The position numbers and the translations under genes were made by a program. The notes beneath the pieces are model-generated. The model was not told the DNA's origin. It was given only the letters and a program-made list of their open reading frames with translations, and searched no databases. A DNA stretch of 64,000 nucleotides from Betaproteobacteria bacterium (GTDB lineage Bacteria; Pseudomonadota; Gammaproteobacteria; Burkholderiales; Rhodocyclaceae), in NCBI GenBank assembly GCA_016705475.1, contig JADIYD010000001.1:124001-188000 (forward strand). The letters run 5' to 3'. This document shows positions 36,153-44,619 of the stretch, one piece after another (position 1 is the stretch's first letter; every line of letters starts with the position of its first letter).

Positions 36153-37673
36153 ATGAACGAACCGAAACACCCCTCTGATATTGCTCGCGAAGCGCTGAGA
36201 CGCCTTGCGACTAAACAGTTGGCCCCGACACCGGCCAACTATCAGGCTTGCTATAACGAAATCGCGGAACTGCCCAATCTTCCGCCATTTCCGGAGGTGC
36301 CGCTGCGCGAGTTGCTGGCCGGCTTGTCGGCTCGGAACGATACGCAGGAAAAGCAACTCGATAAGCTTTCTGGAGCTATTTCGCGGCGTAGCTGGCAGGG
36401 GGTCAAGGAGTCCTTGAGTGCTTTTGCCAAGGCTGGTGAGGCGCGTGCCCACACGGAAGTGGCTCATGATTTTCTGATGGTTTTGCCTGTTGAGCTTGCC
36501 GGTAAACTGGCACGTTTCGTCGAGGCTGTATTGCCGGCGCTTGGTGAAGCGGATTCGCGGGTGGTCGGGATGTCAGGCGAGCTGGTTCGGTTGCTCCGGC
36601 AGCCGACGGTTGAGATTGAGACGGCCCAAGCCCTTCTCGGCAGCCTGGTCCATCAGGCCGTGTTCGCAGCGGAAGAGCAACTTGAAATCAAGGAGTTGTT
36701 GCTCAAGCTGCTGCACCTGATCATCCAGAACATTGGCGAGTTGAGCACTGACGACAGTTGGCTCAAGGGGCAGATCGATGGCCTGCTGGCCAGTGTGGCG
36801 CCGCCGTTGACCCTGCGTCACCTCGATGAAATGGAACGCCGACTGCGCGACGTCATGGAAAAGCAGGGGCGGGCGAAGTCGCGGGCCGTCGAGGCGCAGG
36901 CGGAAATGCGCCACATGCTCGCCGAGTTCATTGAGCGGCTGGGGGTGATGAATCGTTCCAGCAGCGAGTTTGAAGTGCACATTGAAGAAAGTGCTCGCCA
37001 GATCGAGAACGTGTCCAGGCTGGAAGATCTCCGGCCGCTGCTTGATGATGTCATTCAGGCTACCCACGCGATGGCCGAGGAGACTGCGCAGTCGCGCGAG
37101 CAGTTGAAAAATTTGCAGGAAAAAGTGTCGGTGACAGAGTCTGAGCTCAGGCATTTGCATCAGGAGCTCGACAACGCCAGCGCCCTCGCCCGCCATGACC
37201 CGCTGACCGACGCGCTGAACCGGAAGGGGCTGGATGAGGCGATGGAGCGGGAGGTGTCCGACATGCGGCGCAAGGAAACGCCCTTCTCGGTCAGTCTGCT
37301 CGATATCGACAATTTCAAGAAACTCAATGACCGACTGGGTCACGAAGCCGGCGATCGCGCCTTGGTTCACCTGGCGGATGTGACCCGGCGCAGCTTGCGT
37401 CCGAGCGACACCCTGGCCCGCTATGGCGGGGAAGAGTTTGTCGTGCTGATGCCCGATACCAAACTGGAACAGGGCATCGAGGTCATGGCCCGCCTGCAGC
37501 GGGAGTTGACCAAGGCCATTTACATGGCAGGAAACGAGAAAATCCTGATCACGTTCAGTGCCGGCGTGGCTCAGCTCGCTGCGGACGAATCCGGCACCGA
37601 GGCCATCCGGCGTGCCGACCAGGCCATGTACCTTGCCAAGCGAGCGGGCAAGAACCGCGTGTTGGGTGCCTGA
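36153..37673 (+). CDS. Diguanylate cyclase (GGDEF) with long helical N-terminal region
   Basis: The protein makes c-di-GMP. Its 506 residues have about 330 residues of predicted helix and coiled coil with no recognisable sensory domain or membrane segment, then a GGDEF domain (about 345-505). The active site reads GGEEF near 428. An RxxD inhibitory site (RPSD) lies five residues before it, so product inhibition is expected. The opening EPKHPSDIAREALRRLATKQ is a common form in betaproteobacterial cytosolic cyclases. With the Pil-Chp and PilT/U genes in the window, c-di-GMP control of pili is plausible, but that is inference. Confidence 0.93.
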   Translation: MNEPKHPSDIAREALRRLATKQLAPTPANYQACYNEIAELPNLPPFPEVPLRELLAGLSARNDTQEKQLDKLSGAISRRSWQGVKESLSAFAKAGEARAHTEVAHDFLMVLPVELAGKLARFVEAVLPALGEADSRVVGMSGELVRLLRQPTVEIETAQALLGSLVHQAVFAAEEQLEIKELLLKLLHLIIQNIGELSTDDSWLKGQIDGLLASVAPPLTLRHLDEMERRLRDVMEKQGRAKSRAVEAQAEMRHMLAEFIERLGVMNRSSSEFEVHIEESARQIENVSRLEDLRPLLDDVIQATHAMAEETAQSREQLKNLQEKVSVTESELRHLHQELDNASALARHDPLTDALNRKGLDEAMEREVSDMRRKETPFSVSLLDIDNFKKLNDRLGHEAGDRALVHLADVTRRSLRPSDTLARYGGEEFVVLMPDTKLEQGIEVMARLQRELTKAIYMAGNEKILITFSAGVAQLAADESGTEAIRRADQAMYLAKRAGKNRVLGA

Positions 37674-37685
37674 CAAGCTTCGTCG

Positions 37686-38192
37686 ATGGCGCTGAGTCAC
37701 GGTTTTCCCCCGGTGGCCGATAAATCGGCCCGGGTGCTTGTTCTGGGCAGCCTTCCGGGCAGAGCCTCCCTTGCAGCTCATGAGTATTACGCCAACAAGC
37801 AGAATGCCTTCTGGCGCATCATGGGCGATCTCGTTGATGCGGGCCCTGCTCTGCCCTATGTGCAGCGCCTGAAGAGACTGAATGCCGCAGGCATCGCGCT
37901 GTGGGATGTGATGGCTGCCGGAGAGCGTCCGGGTAGTCTCGATGCCGATATCGTCAAGTCTTCCGTTCGCATCAACGATTTTTCGGCATTTTTTGCCGTT
38001 CACCGCAGCATTGCCCGCGTTTTCTTCAACGGTGGCGCGGCTGAGGCTGCATTTCGCCGGCATGTGCTGCCTGGGCTGCAGGGCGCGGATTTTCAATTGA
38101 TTCGTCTGCCCTCGACCAGCCCGGCCCATGCTGCCAGCAGCTACGCGGACAAACTCGCAGCATGGTCGGCGATTATTGCGCCGCCCAAATAA
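37686..38192 (+). CDS. DNA-deoxyinosine glycosylase (UDG superfamily family 6)
   Basis: The 168-residue protein belongs to the UDG superfamily and most resembles the hypoxanthine-DNA glycosylases: VLVLGSLPGRASLAAHEYYA near the start, NAFWRIMGDL, GIALWDVMAAGERPGSLD, and the C-terminal LPSTSPAHA motif. It should remove deaminated adenine (hypoxanthine) from DNA, starting base excision repair. ATG 37686 lies 12 bp after the cyclase gene and the two may be co-transcribed. A diverged repeat copy lies inside it. Confidence 0.85.
   Translation: MALSHGFPPVADKSARVLVLGSLPGRASLAAHEYYANKQNAFWRIMGDLVDAGPALPYVQRLKRLNAAGIALWDVMAAGERPGSLDADIVKSSVRINDFSAFFAVHRSIARVFFNGGAAEAAFRRHVLPGLQGADFQLIRLPSTSPAHAASSYADKLAAWSAIIAPPK
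37982..38010 (-). repeat. Dispersed CGGTCAACCGG element, copy 11 (inside the glycosylase gene), diverged
   Basis: On the minus strand TGCTGCGGTGAACGGC, five A, then TGCCGAAA. It encodes part of FSAFFAVHRS in the glycosylase. The core has two mismatches, so this is a weak match. Confidence 0.35.
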
Positions 38193-38244
38193 CTGCGGAT
38201 CGGCAGCGTATAATCGACGTTTTGCAATTTTTCGCCCCAAATCA

Positions 38245-40008
38245 ATGCCCCTAGACGTCAAAACACAGCTGACCAACCTTCTGCAACAGGCGCTGGCCAG
38301 TGTTGCGCCGAGCGCAACCGATACCCCGATCCAGCTTGAGCGGCCGCGCGATCCTACGCACGGTGACTTCGCGACCAACCTGGCCATGCAACTGGCCAAG
38401 GCGCTGAAGAAGAATCCACGCGAAATCGCCCAGCAACTGGTCAACGAATTGCCGGTGTCGGCATTGGTTACCAAGGCTGAGGTGGCCGGCGCCGGCTTCA
38501 TCAATTTCACGCTCGATGCCGGGGCCAAGACCCGCGTCGTCAAGGCCGTGCTGGCCGAGGGCGAGAATTTCGGTCGGTCGACGCTGGGTGGCTGGCAAAA
38601 AGTGCAGGTCGAGTTCGTGTCGGCCAACCCGACCGGTCCGCTGCACGTCGGCCACGGCCGTGGTGCGGCTTACGGTGCTTCGCTGTCCAACCTGCTGACC
38701 TTTGCCGGCTGGGATGTGACCCGCGAGTACTACGTCAATGATGCTGGCCGGCAGATGGACATTCTGGCCGTGTCGACCTGGCTGCGTTATCTCGATCAGC
38801 ATGGCGTCAGCCTGCCCTTCCCGCCGAACGGCTATCAGGGCGACTATGTGCGCGACATGGCAGAGCAATTGAAGCACGCCCATGGCGACAAGTACGTGCG
38901 TCCCGCCGAAGCGGTTCTGGCCGGCACGCCAGGTTTCCCGGACGCCACGCGGAGCGACGACGAAGCCAAGCAGCAGCGCGAGCAGCAACTTGATGCGCTG
39001 ATCGCGCGTGGCAAGGAATTGCTCGGCCCGGATTGGACCTACGTTCACCGCCACGCGCTGACCGAGCAACTGGCTGATGGCCGGAACGATCTGGAGGAGT
39101 TCGGCGTTCATTTCGACGTCTGGTTCTCCGAGCAGGCGCTGTTCGATACCGGGCTGGTGGCCCGTTGCGTCGATCTGCTTGAAAAGAACGGTCACCTGTA
39201 CGTGCAGAACGGTGCCCGCTGGTTCAGGTCGACCGCCTTCGGCGACGAGAAGGATCGCGTCGTCCAGCGCGAGAACGGGCTCTACACTTATTTCGCCTCT
39301 GATATCGCTTACCACCTGAACAAGTTCGAGCGTGGTTTCGACAAGGTCATCAACATCTGGGGCGCCGATCACCACGGCTACATTTCCCGCGTGAACGGGG
39401 CGATCACCGCTCTCGGCCTCGACGCCAAAAAGCTGCAGGTCGCCCTCGTCCAGTTCGCCGTGCTCTATCGGAATGGCCAGAAGGCCTCGATGTCGACGCG
39501 TTCGGGCGAGTTCGTCACGCTGCGCGAGCTGCGCAGCGAAGTCGGCAACGACGCCTGCCGTTTCTTCTACGCGCTGCGCAAGTCCGACCAGCACCTCGAT
39601 TTCGACCTCGATCTGGCCAAGAGCCAGACCAACGAAAATCCGGTCTATTACATCCAGTACGCCCACGCCCGTATCTGTTCCGTGGTCAATCAGTGGGCCG
39701 GAGATCTGGCGACCTTGGAAGATGCCGATCTTTCTCTGTTGAGCAACCCGCGCGAACTGACGATCGCCAGCAAGCTGACCGAGTTCCGCGATCTTATCGA
39801 TAACGCTGCCCGCGAACTGGCGCCGCACTTGATCGCTTTCTACCTCAAGGATCTGGCCGGCGAGTTCCACGGCTGGTACAACGCCGAGCGCATGCTGGTC
39901 GATGATGCCGCGCTGCGCGATGCCCGCGTTGCGCTGGCTATTGCCGTTCGTCAAACCATCCGCAACGGTCTGGCCATTCTGGGTGTCAGCTGCCCGGAAT
40001 CCATGTAA
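38245..40008 (+). CDS. argS: Arginyl-tRNA synthetase
   Basis: ArgS charges tRNA-Arg. The 587-residue class I enzyme has the N-terminal Add1 domain, the HIGH motif as LHVGHGRGAAYG near residue 135, a KMSKS-equivalent KASMSTRSG (about 415) and the C-terminal anticodon-binding DALR domain with YYIQYAHARICSV. I start it at ATG 38245, the family start; the frame is open upstream but overlaps the glycosylase gene. The SPOR-dsbA pair follows, a common order in betaproteobacteria. Confidence 0.97.
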   Translation: MPLDVKTQLTNLLQQALASVAPSATDTPIQLERPRDPTHGDFATNLAMQLAKALKKNPREIAQQLVNELPVSALVTKAEVAGAGFINFTLDAGAKTRVVKAVLAEGENFGRSTLGGWQKVQVEFVSANPTGPLHVGHGRGAAYGASLSNLLTFAGWDVTREYYVNDAGRQMDILAVSTWLRYLDQHGVSLPFPPNGYQGDYVRDMAEQLKHAHGDKYVRPAEAVLAGTPGFPDATRSDDEAKQQREQQLDALIARGKELLGPDWTYVHRHALTEQLADGRNDLEEFGVHFDVWFSEQALFDTGLVARCVDLLEKNGHLYVQNGARWFRSTAFGDEKDRVVQRENGLYTYFASDIAYHLNKFERGFDKVINIWGADHHGYISRVNGAITALGLDAKKLQVALVQFAVLYRNGQKASMSTRSGEFVTLRELRSEVGNDACRFFYALRKSDQHLDFDLDLAKSQTNENPVYYIQYAHARICSVVNQWAGDLATLEDADLSLLSNPRELTIASKLTEFRDLIDNAARELAPHLIAFYLKDLAGEFHGWYNAERMLVDDAALRDARVALAIAVRQTIRNGLAILGVSCPESM

Positions 40009-40017
40009 GGAATTGCC

Positions 40018-40644
40018 ATGAGTCGCGACATGAAACCCCGCAGGAGCCAGCCAAGCAAGAAAAAGGCGGCAGGCGGCACGCTGGTCGGCATGTTTATCGG
40101 GCTGGTGATTGGTATTGCTCTGGCAGCCGGCGTGGTCTGGTATCTCAACAAATCACCGCTACCTTTTGTCGACCGGGCGCAGCCGCCGGCCCGGGGAGAT
40201 GGTGCCAACGGCAAGAACGGTCAGCCGACCCAGCCGCTCGCGCTGCCGGGCAAACCGGGCGACCCGATTCCGGAAAAACGCTTCCAGTTCTACGACATCC
40301 TGCCCGGCAAGGCTGACGCCGTGCCGGACAAGGCGCCCAAGGCCGATGCCAAGAAGGAAGAGCCGAAGAAGGACGAAGCAAAGAAAGAGGACAAGAAGGA
40401 AGAGCCCAAGGAGTCGAAGACGCCGCTCTTCCTGCAGGCGGGTTCTTTCAGTACGGCGCAGGATGCTGACAACCAAAAGGCCAAGCTTGCGTTTATGGGT
40501 ATAGAGGCTGTCGTCCAGCAGGTGATGATTCAGGACAAAACCTTCTATCGGGTTCGTGTCGGTCCGTACACGAAGATCGATGAATTGAACAAAGTGCGTG
40601 CCGAACTTGCCAAATCCGGCATCGAAGCCCAGCTAGCCAAATAG
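40018..40644 (+). CDS. SPOR-domain membrane protein (FtsN-like)
   Basis: The 208-residue protein has a short basic cytoplasmic lead, one membrane helix (about 22-42, LVGMFIGLVIGIALAAGVVW), a Lys/Glu/Pro-rich periplasmic linker and a C-terminal SPOR domain (about 135-208, starting PLFLQAGSFSTAQDAD). SPOR domains bind denuded peptidoglycan at the septum, so it is probably the FtsN-type cell-division protein; the family assignment by position after argS supports this. It begins 9 bp after argS. Confidence 0.85.
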   Translation: MSRDMKPRRSQPSKKKAAGGTLVGMFIGLVIGIALAAGVVWYLNKSPLPFVDRAQPPARGDGANGKNGQPTQPLALPGKPGDPIPEKRFQFYDILPGKADAVPDKAPKADAKKEEPKKDEAKKEDKKEEPKESKTPLFLQAGSFSTAQDADNQKAKLAFMGIEAVVQQVMIQDKTFYRVRVGPYTKIDELNKVRAELAKSGIEAQLAK

Positions 40645-40653
40645 GAGTAACGA

Positions 40654-41292
40654 ATGAAAGATGCACGTCGCAGTTTCGTCGGTTCCGTTTTTGCCCTGTT
40701 TTTCGGGTTGACCGTGGCAATGCCGTCATTTGCTCAGGGCGCCGCTTTCACGCCGGTCAGTCCGGCCCAGCCGACTGAGGATCCCGCCAAGATCGAGGTG
40801 CTCGAGTTTTTCAGCTACGGTTGCCCGCACTGCGCCGACTTCAATCCGGTGCTGACTGCCTGGGCCGCCAAGCTGCCTTCCGATGTGGTCGTCAAGAAGG
40901 TGCCGATCACCTTTGGCCGCGCTGCCTGGGCCAACATCTCCAAGCTCTACTACGCGCTGGAGATTACCGGTGACCTGAATCGCCTCGAGGCGGACGTTTT
41001 CCGGGCGATTCATGGCGAGCGTATCAATCTGTTCGACGAAAAAGTACTCAACGAATGGGTTGTCAAAAAGGGTGTGGACGCCAAGAAATTTGGCGAGACC
41101 TTCAATTCCTTCGGCGTCATGAGCAAGGTCAAGCGCGCCGACCAGATGGCGCAGGCTTACAAGATTCAGGGCGTGCCGGCTTTGGCTGTCGATGGCAAGT
41201 ACATGATCGGTGACATGGGCTTCAACGAGAAGCTGGCCGTTGCCGACAAGCTCATCGCCAAGGCGCGTAGCGAGAAATCCGGCAAGAAGTAA
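40654..41292 (+). CDS. dsbA: Thiol:disulfide interchange protein DsbA
   Basis: DsbA introduces disulfide bonds in periplasmic proteins. The 212-residue precursor has a signal peptide with core FALFFGLTVAM (cleavage near SFAQ), the active site CPHC within FFSYGCPHCADF, and the cis-Pro loop GVPALAVDGKYM. ATG 40654 follows AGGAGTAACG. The first 20 or so codons include a repeat copy that gives the same residues as in the unrelated DUF4197 signal peptide. Confidence 0.94.
   Translation: MKDARRSFVGSVFALFFGLTVAMPSFAQGAAFTPVSPAQPTEDPAKIEVLEFFSYGCPHCADFNPVLTAWAAKLPSDVVVKKVPITFGRAAWANISKLYYALEITGDLNRLEADVFRAIHGERINLFDEKVLNEWVVKKGVDAKKFGETFNSFGVMSKVKRADQMAQAYKIQGVPALAVDGKYMIGDMGFNEKLAVADKLIAKARSEKSGKK
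40685..40719 (-). repeat. Dispersed CGGTCAACCGG element, copy 12 (in the dsbA signal peptide)
   Basis: On the minus strand CCACGGTCAACCCG, five A, then CAGGGCAAAAACGG. It is nearly identical to copy 7 and encodes the same residues FALFFGLTV. Confidence 0.65.
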
Positions 41293-42072
41293 TTGACGTT
41301 CAAGGTCTTCATCACGGGCGCCTCGTCGGGAATCGGCGAGGCGCTTGCCGTTTACTACGCCGAACAAGGCGCGACGCTGGGTCTCGTGGCGCGACGCCGC
41401 GAGGTCATCGATGGCCTCAATCAGCGTCTGAGCGGCCGCCATGCCTGTTATGCACTTGATGTCAGCGATGCGCCGGCACTGCATGCCGCGGCGACCGATT
41501 TCATCGTCCGCTTTGGCGCGCCGGACATCATCATCGCCAATGCCGGTGTTTCGGCCGGTACGCTGACTGAATTCGAGGAAGACCTCGACGTCTTTCGCCG
41601 GGTCATGGATACCAACGTTTTCGGCATGGCAGCGACCTTCGCGCCTTTTATTCCGGCGATGAAAGCCGCCGGCGACCGCCGCAAAATGCAACGACTCGTC
41701 GGCATCGCCTCCGTTGCCGGCATTCGGGGGCTGCCCGGCGCCGAGGCCTATTCGGCCTCGAAGGCGGCAGCGATCAGCTATCTGGAAAGCCTGCGTCTCG
41801 AAATGCGCCCTTACGGCATCAAGGTCGTCACCATTGCGCCGGGCTACATCGAGACGCCGATGACGGCGGTCAATGGCTACACCATGCCCTTCCTCCTGCC
41901 GGTCGATGTGGCTGCCAAGCGTTTTGCTGAAGCCATCGAGCGCGGCGTGACCTATACGGTCATTCCCTGGCAGATGGGCATTGTCGCCAAGGTTCTGCGG
42001 GCGTTGCCCAACTGGCTGTACGACCGCCTGTTCACAAGCGCCCCGCGCAAGCCGCGCGGCTTGTTAAAATAG
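41293..42072 (+). CDS. Short-chain dehydrogenase/reductase
   Basis: The 259-residue NAD(P)-dependent SDR has TGASSGIGEALA near the start, the NAG motif (IIANAGVSAG), and the catalytic tyrosine in AYSASKAAAISY. It ends with a basic tail (APRKPRGLLK). The start must be the TTG at 41293, directly after the dsbA stop, because the glycine-rich motif begins only 8 residues later. Substrate unknown. thiS follows 4 bp after it. Confidence 0.88.
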   Translation: MTFKVFITGASSGIGEALAVYYAEQGATLGLVARRREVIDGLNQRLSGRHACYALDVSDAPALHAAATDFIVRFGAPDIIIANAGVSAGTLTEFEEDLDVFRRVMDTNVFGMAATFAPFIPAMKAAGDRRKMQRLVGIASVAGIRGLPGAEAYSASKAAAISYLESLRLEMRPYGIKVVTIAPGYIETPMTAVNGYTMPFLLPVDVAAKRFAEAIERGVTYTVIPWQMGIVAKVLRALPNWLYDRLFTSAPRKPRGLLK

Positions 42073-42076
42073 CTTG

Positions 42077-42280
42077 ATGCTAGAACTCAAGATCAACGGC
42101 GAAACCCGCCAGTTTTCCGACGCTCTGACCGTGACCGGCCTGATTGAACAACTCGGCTATACCGGCAAGCGTATCGCCGTCGAACGTAACGGCGAAATCG
42201 TCCCCAAGAGCCAGCACGCCACGACGGCGCTGCTGTCGGGCGACCAACTTGAAATTGTCGTCGCCGTCGGCGGCGGTTAA
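42077..42280 (+). CDS. thiS: Sulfur carrier protein ThiS
   Basis: ThiS carries the thiocarboxylate sulfur for thiazole formation. The 67-residue ubiquitin-like protein ends in the required Gly-Gly (VAVGGG), which is adenylated by ThiF. ATG 42077 gives the family start MLELKINGE. thiG follows after 12 bp with ribosome site AAGGAGCC. Confidence 0.94.
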   Translation: MLELKINGETRQFSDALTVTGLIEQLGYTGKRIAVERNGEIVPKSQHATTALLSGDQLEIVVAVGGG

Positions 42281-42292
42281 GGAGCCTACCCC

Positions 42293-43036
42293 ATGCATCA
42301 ACTGACTATCGCCGGCAAGGCGTACCGTTCCCGTTTGCTGGTCGGCACCGGCAAGTACAAGGATTTCGCCGAAACCCGTGCCGCCATCGACGCCTCGGGG
42401 GCGGAAATCGTCACGGTCGCCATGCGCCGGGTGAACATCGGCCAGGATGCGAGCCAGCCCAGCCTGCTCGACGCCGTGCCGCCCTCGCAATTCACCATCC
42501 TGCCCAACACGGCGGGTTGCTATACGGCCGACGACGCCGTGCGCACGCTGCGCCTCGCCCGCGAACTGCTTGACGGTCATCCGCTGTGCAAGCTCGAGGT
42601 GCTCGGCGATCCGACCAACCTTTTCCCGAACATGCCGGAAACCCTCAAGGCCGCCGAAACACTGGTCAAGGAAGGTTTCGAGGTCATGGTTCACTGTGCC
42701 GATGACCCCATCCAGTGCAAGATGCTGGAAGAAATCGGTTGCGTCGCAGTGATGCCGCTGGCGTCGCTGATCGGCTCCGGCATGGGCATCGTCAATCCGT
42801 GGAACCTGCGCCTCATCATCGACAACGCCAAGGTGCCGATCATTGTCGATGCCGGCGTCGGCACCGCCTCCGATGCCACGATTGCCATGGAACTGGGTTG
42901 CGATGGTGTGCTGATGAATACCGCCATCGCCCACGCGAAAGATCCGGTGCTGATGGCATCGGCCATGAAAAAAGGTATCGAGGCCGGCCGCGAGGCTTAC
43001 CTTGCCGGTCGCATGGCGCTACGAAGAAGGCCGTGA
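42293..43036 (+). CDS. thiG: Thiazole synthase, unusual C terminus
   Basis: ThiG makes the thiazole phosphate of thiamine from DXP, dehydroglycine and ThiS-thiocarboxylate. The 247 residues include VGTGKYKDF, the Schiff-base Lys in CKLEVLGDP near residue 100, and MPLASLIGSGMGI, GVGTASDATIAMELGCDGV (pieces). After YLAGRM the protein ends ALRRRP, lacking the usual further 12-18 residues with a Y/F-A-x-A-S-S-P-type segment. The next frame then encodes the N-terminal part of TrmB. The truncation may come from an indel or a deletion at this junction. Confidence 0.88.
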   Translation: MHQLTIAGKAYRSRLLVGTGKYKDFAETRAAIDASGAEIVTVAMRRVNIGQDASQPSLLDAVPPSQFTILPNTAGCYTADDAVRTLRLARELLDGHPLCKLEVLGDPTNLFPNMPETLKAAETLVKEGFEVMVHCADDPIQCKMLEEIGCVAVMPLASLIGSGMGIVNPWNLRLIIDNAKVPIIVDAGVGTASDATIAMELGCDGVLMNTAIAHAKDPVLMASAMKKGIEAGREAYLAGRMALRRRP

Positions 43037-43716
43037 AGCATCGACGCAAAACCATGGTCACATCAAGAGCTACGTCCGCCGGGCCGGTCGCATGTCGTCG
43101 GCGCAGGAAAATTATTACGCCGAGATGATGCCGAAGATCGGCGTCGTCTACGCCGCGCAGCAGATTGATCTTGCTGCGGTGTACGGCCGAAATGCCCCGA
43201 AAATCCTTGAAATCGGCACCGGCATGGGGGAAACCACGGCCAAAATCGCCGATGCCAATCGCGACAACGATTACCTCGGTGTTGGAAGTGCACGTGCCGG
43301 GCGTCGGCGCCCTGTGCAAGCAGATCGCCGAGCGCGAACTGAGCAACCTGCGCATCTGTCAGCACGATGCCGTCGAAGTGGTTCGCGACATGCTGCCGGA
43401 GGCCTCACTCGATGGCGTTCATGTCTTTTTCCCGGATCCATGGCACAAGGCGCGCCACAACAAGCGCCGGCTGATCCAGTCGCCCTTCGTTGCGCTGCTC
43501 GCCTCGCGTCTCAAGCCGGGTGGCTATTTCCATTGCGCCACAGACTGGGAGGAGTACGCCCACCAGATGCTCGAAGTGCTTTCGGTGGAACCGACCTTGG
43601 TCAATAGCGCCGATGGCTTCGCGCCGCGCCCCGAATACCGTCCGCTGACGAAATTCGAGAACCGCGGAATCAGATTGGGTCATGGCGTTTGGGACGTCAT
43701 TTTTCGTAAGAAATAG
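43002..43716 (+). CDS. trmB: tRNA (guanine-N7-)-methyltransferase, with a +1 frameshift
   Basis: TrmB methylates G46 of tRNAs using SAM. The N-terminal part (HIKSYVRRAGRMSSAQ, then ILEIGTGMGETTAKIA, the SAM loop) is in the frame open from TTG 43002; after DYLGV the homology continues one frame over as EVHVPGVGALCKQIAE through VFFPDPWHKARHNKRR to FENRGIRLGHGVWDV, ending at 43716. One extra T in GTGTTGGAAG near 43283 explains the shift; removing it restores a protein of about 237 residues. The start is uncertain because it overlaps the shortened thiG end. Confidence 0.82.
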
Positions 43717-43780
43717 CTGGCAGATTCATGGCACCTCAGTAAAATGACAGTTGGCATTTGTTATAAAAATTGAGGAAATC

Positions 43781-44401
43781 ATGAAAACAACGAAAATCAC
43801 CATGCAAGGTTTGTTGCTTCCCCTCCTGGCGATTGCGCTGACGGCTTCGACAGCGGTTGCTGCAGACCGCTCCGGCAAGGAAGTTGTCGACACAGTTTGT
43901 GCCGCCTGCCACGCGACCGGCAAGGATGGCGCACCGAAAATTGGCGATCAGGCCGCCTGGGCGCAACGCGCCGCCAAGGGCCTGGACAAGATGACGCAGA
44001 ATGCCATTACCGGCGTTCGCAACATGCCGGCTCACGGTGGCCAGGCGGCATTGACCGATCTCGAAATGACCCGTGCCGTCAACTACATGGTGAGCGGTGG
44101 CAAGGCTGCCGATGCGAAGAAGGCCGTCAAGCCCGCCAAACCCCGCACGGGCGAGCAGGTCGTGCAGGCACGTTGCCAGGAATGCCACACGACAGGCAAG
44201 CAGGGCGCGCCAAAGCTGGGTGACATGAACGACTGGAAACCACGTCTGCAAAATGGCGTCGAGCCGCTGGTCAAGTCTGCCATCGGCGGCCATAACAATA
44301 TGCCGGCACGCGGCGGCATGGCCGATCTGAGCGATGCCGAAATGAAGGCTGCTGTTGAATTCATGGTCAGCAAGACGGGTGGCGCTGCCGCCAGCAAGTA
44401 A
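43781..44401 (+). CDS. Periplasmic diheme cytochrome c (tandem c5-type domains)
   Basis: The 206-residue precursor has a signal peptide (MKTTKITMQGLLLPLLAIAL, cleavage near VAA) and two homologous heme domains, with CAACH near residue 44 and CQECH near 134. Each has GAPK(I/L)GD and a Met ligand in NMPA(H/R)GG, and an Ala/Lys-rich linker joins them. The two domains resemble the monoheme cytochrome at 28255, so a duplication is likely. It would shuttle electrons in the periplasm. Ribosome site TGAGGAAATC precedes ATG 43781, and a strong terminator follows. Confidence 0.9.
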   Translation: MKTTKITMQGLLLPLLAIALTASTAVAADRSGKEVVDTVCAACHATGKDGAPKIGDQAAWAQRAAKGLDKMTQNAITGVRNMPAHGGQAALTDLEMTRAVNYMVSGGKAADAKKAVKPAKPRTGEQVVQARCQECHTTGKQGAPKLGDMNDWKPRLQNGVEPLVKSAIGGHNNMPARGGMADLSDAEMKAAVEFMVSKTGGAAASK

Positions 44402-44440
44402 GTTTGATATTGCGGCCTGCGGGCCGCTGAAAAATGGCGA

Positions 44441-44474
44441 AATGCCGGCATCCATCGATGCCGGCATTTTTATT
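44441..44474 (+). terminator. Rho-independent terminator of the diheme cytochrome gene
   Basis: AATGCCGGCATC and GATGCCGGCATT form a perfect 12-bp stem with loop CATC, followed by TTTTATTTT. It lies 40 bp after the stop. Confidence 0.9.
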
Positions 44475-44619
44475 TTGGCGCGCCGGGATGGCCGCCTGTT
44501 CAGGCCCTTGGCGATGCGACAGCGCATCAGGCAGGGCGCCACTCGTCCGCTCGTCATGCGCTGACGATGGTGGGCTGTTAAACTCTCGCGCCTCAATGAC
44601 AGCAAACCGGGAATGATTC

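Noticed and set aside
36573..38627. A 684-residue leftward frame antisense to the diguanylate cyclase
   Set aside because: Shadow of high-GC coding DNA; it runs through three real genes on the other strand.
38251..39954. A 567-residue leftward frame antisense to argS
   Set aside because: Shadow frame; argS is certain.
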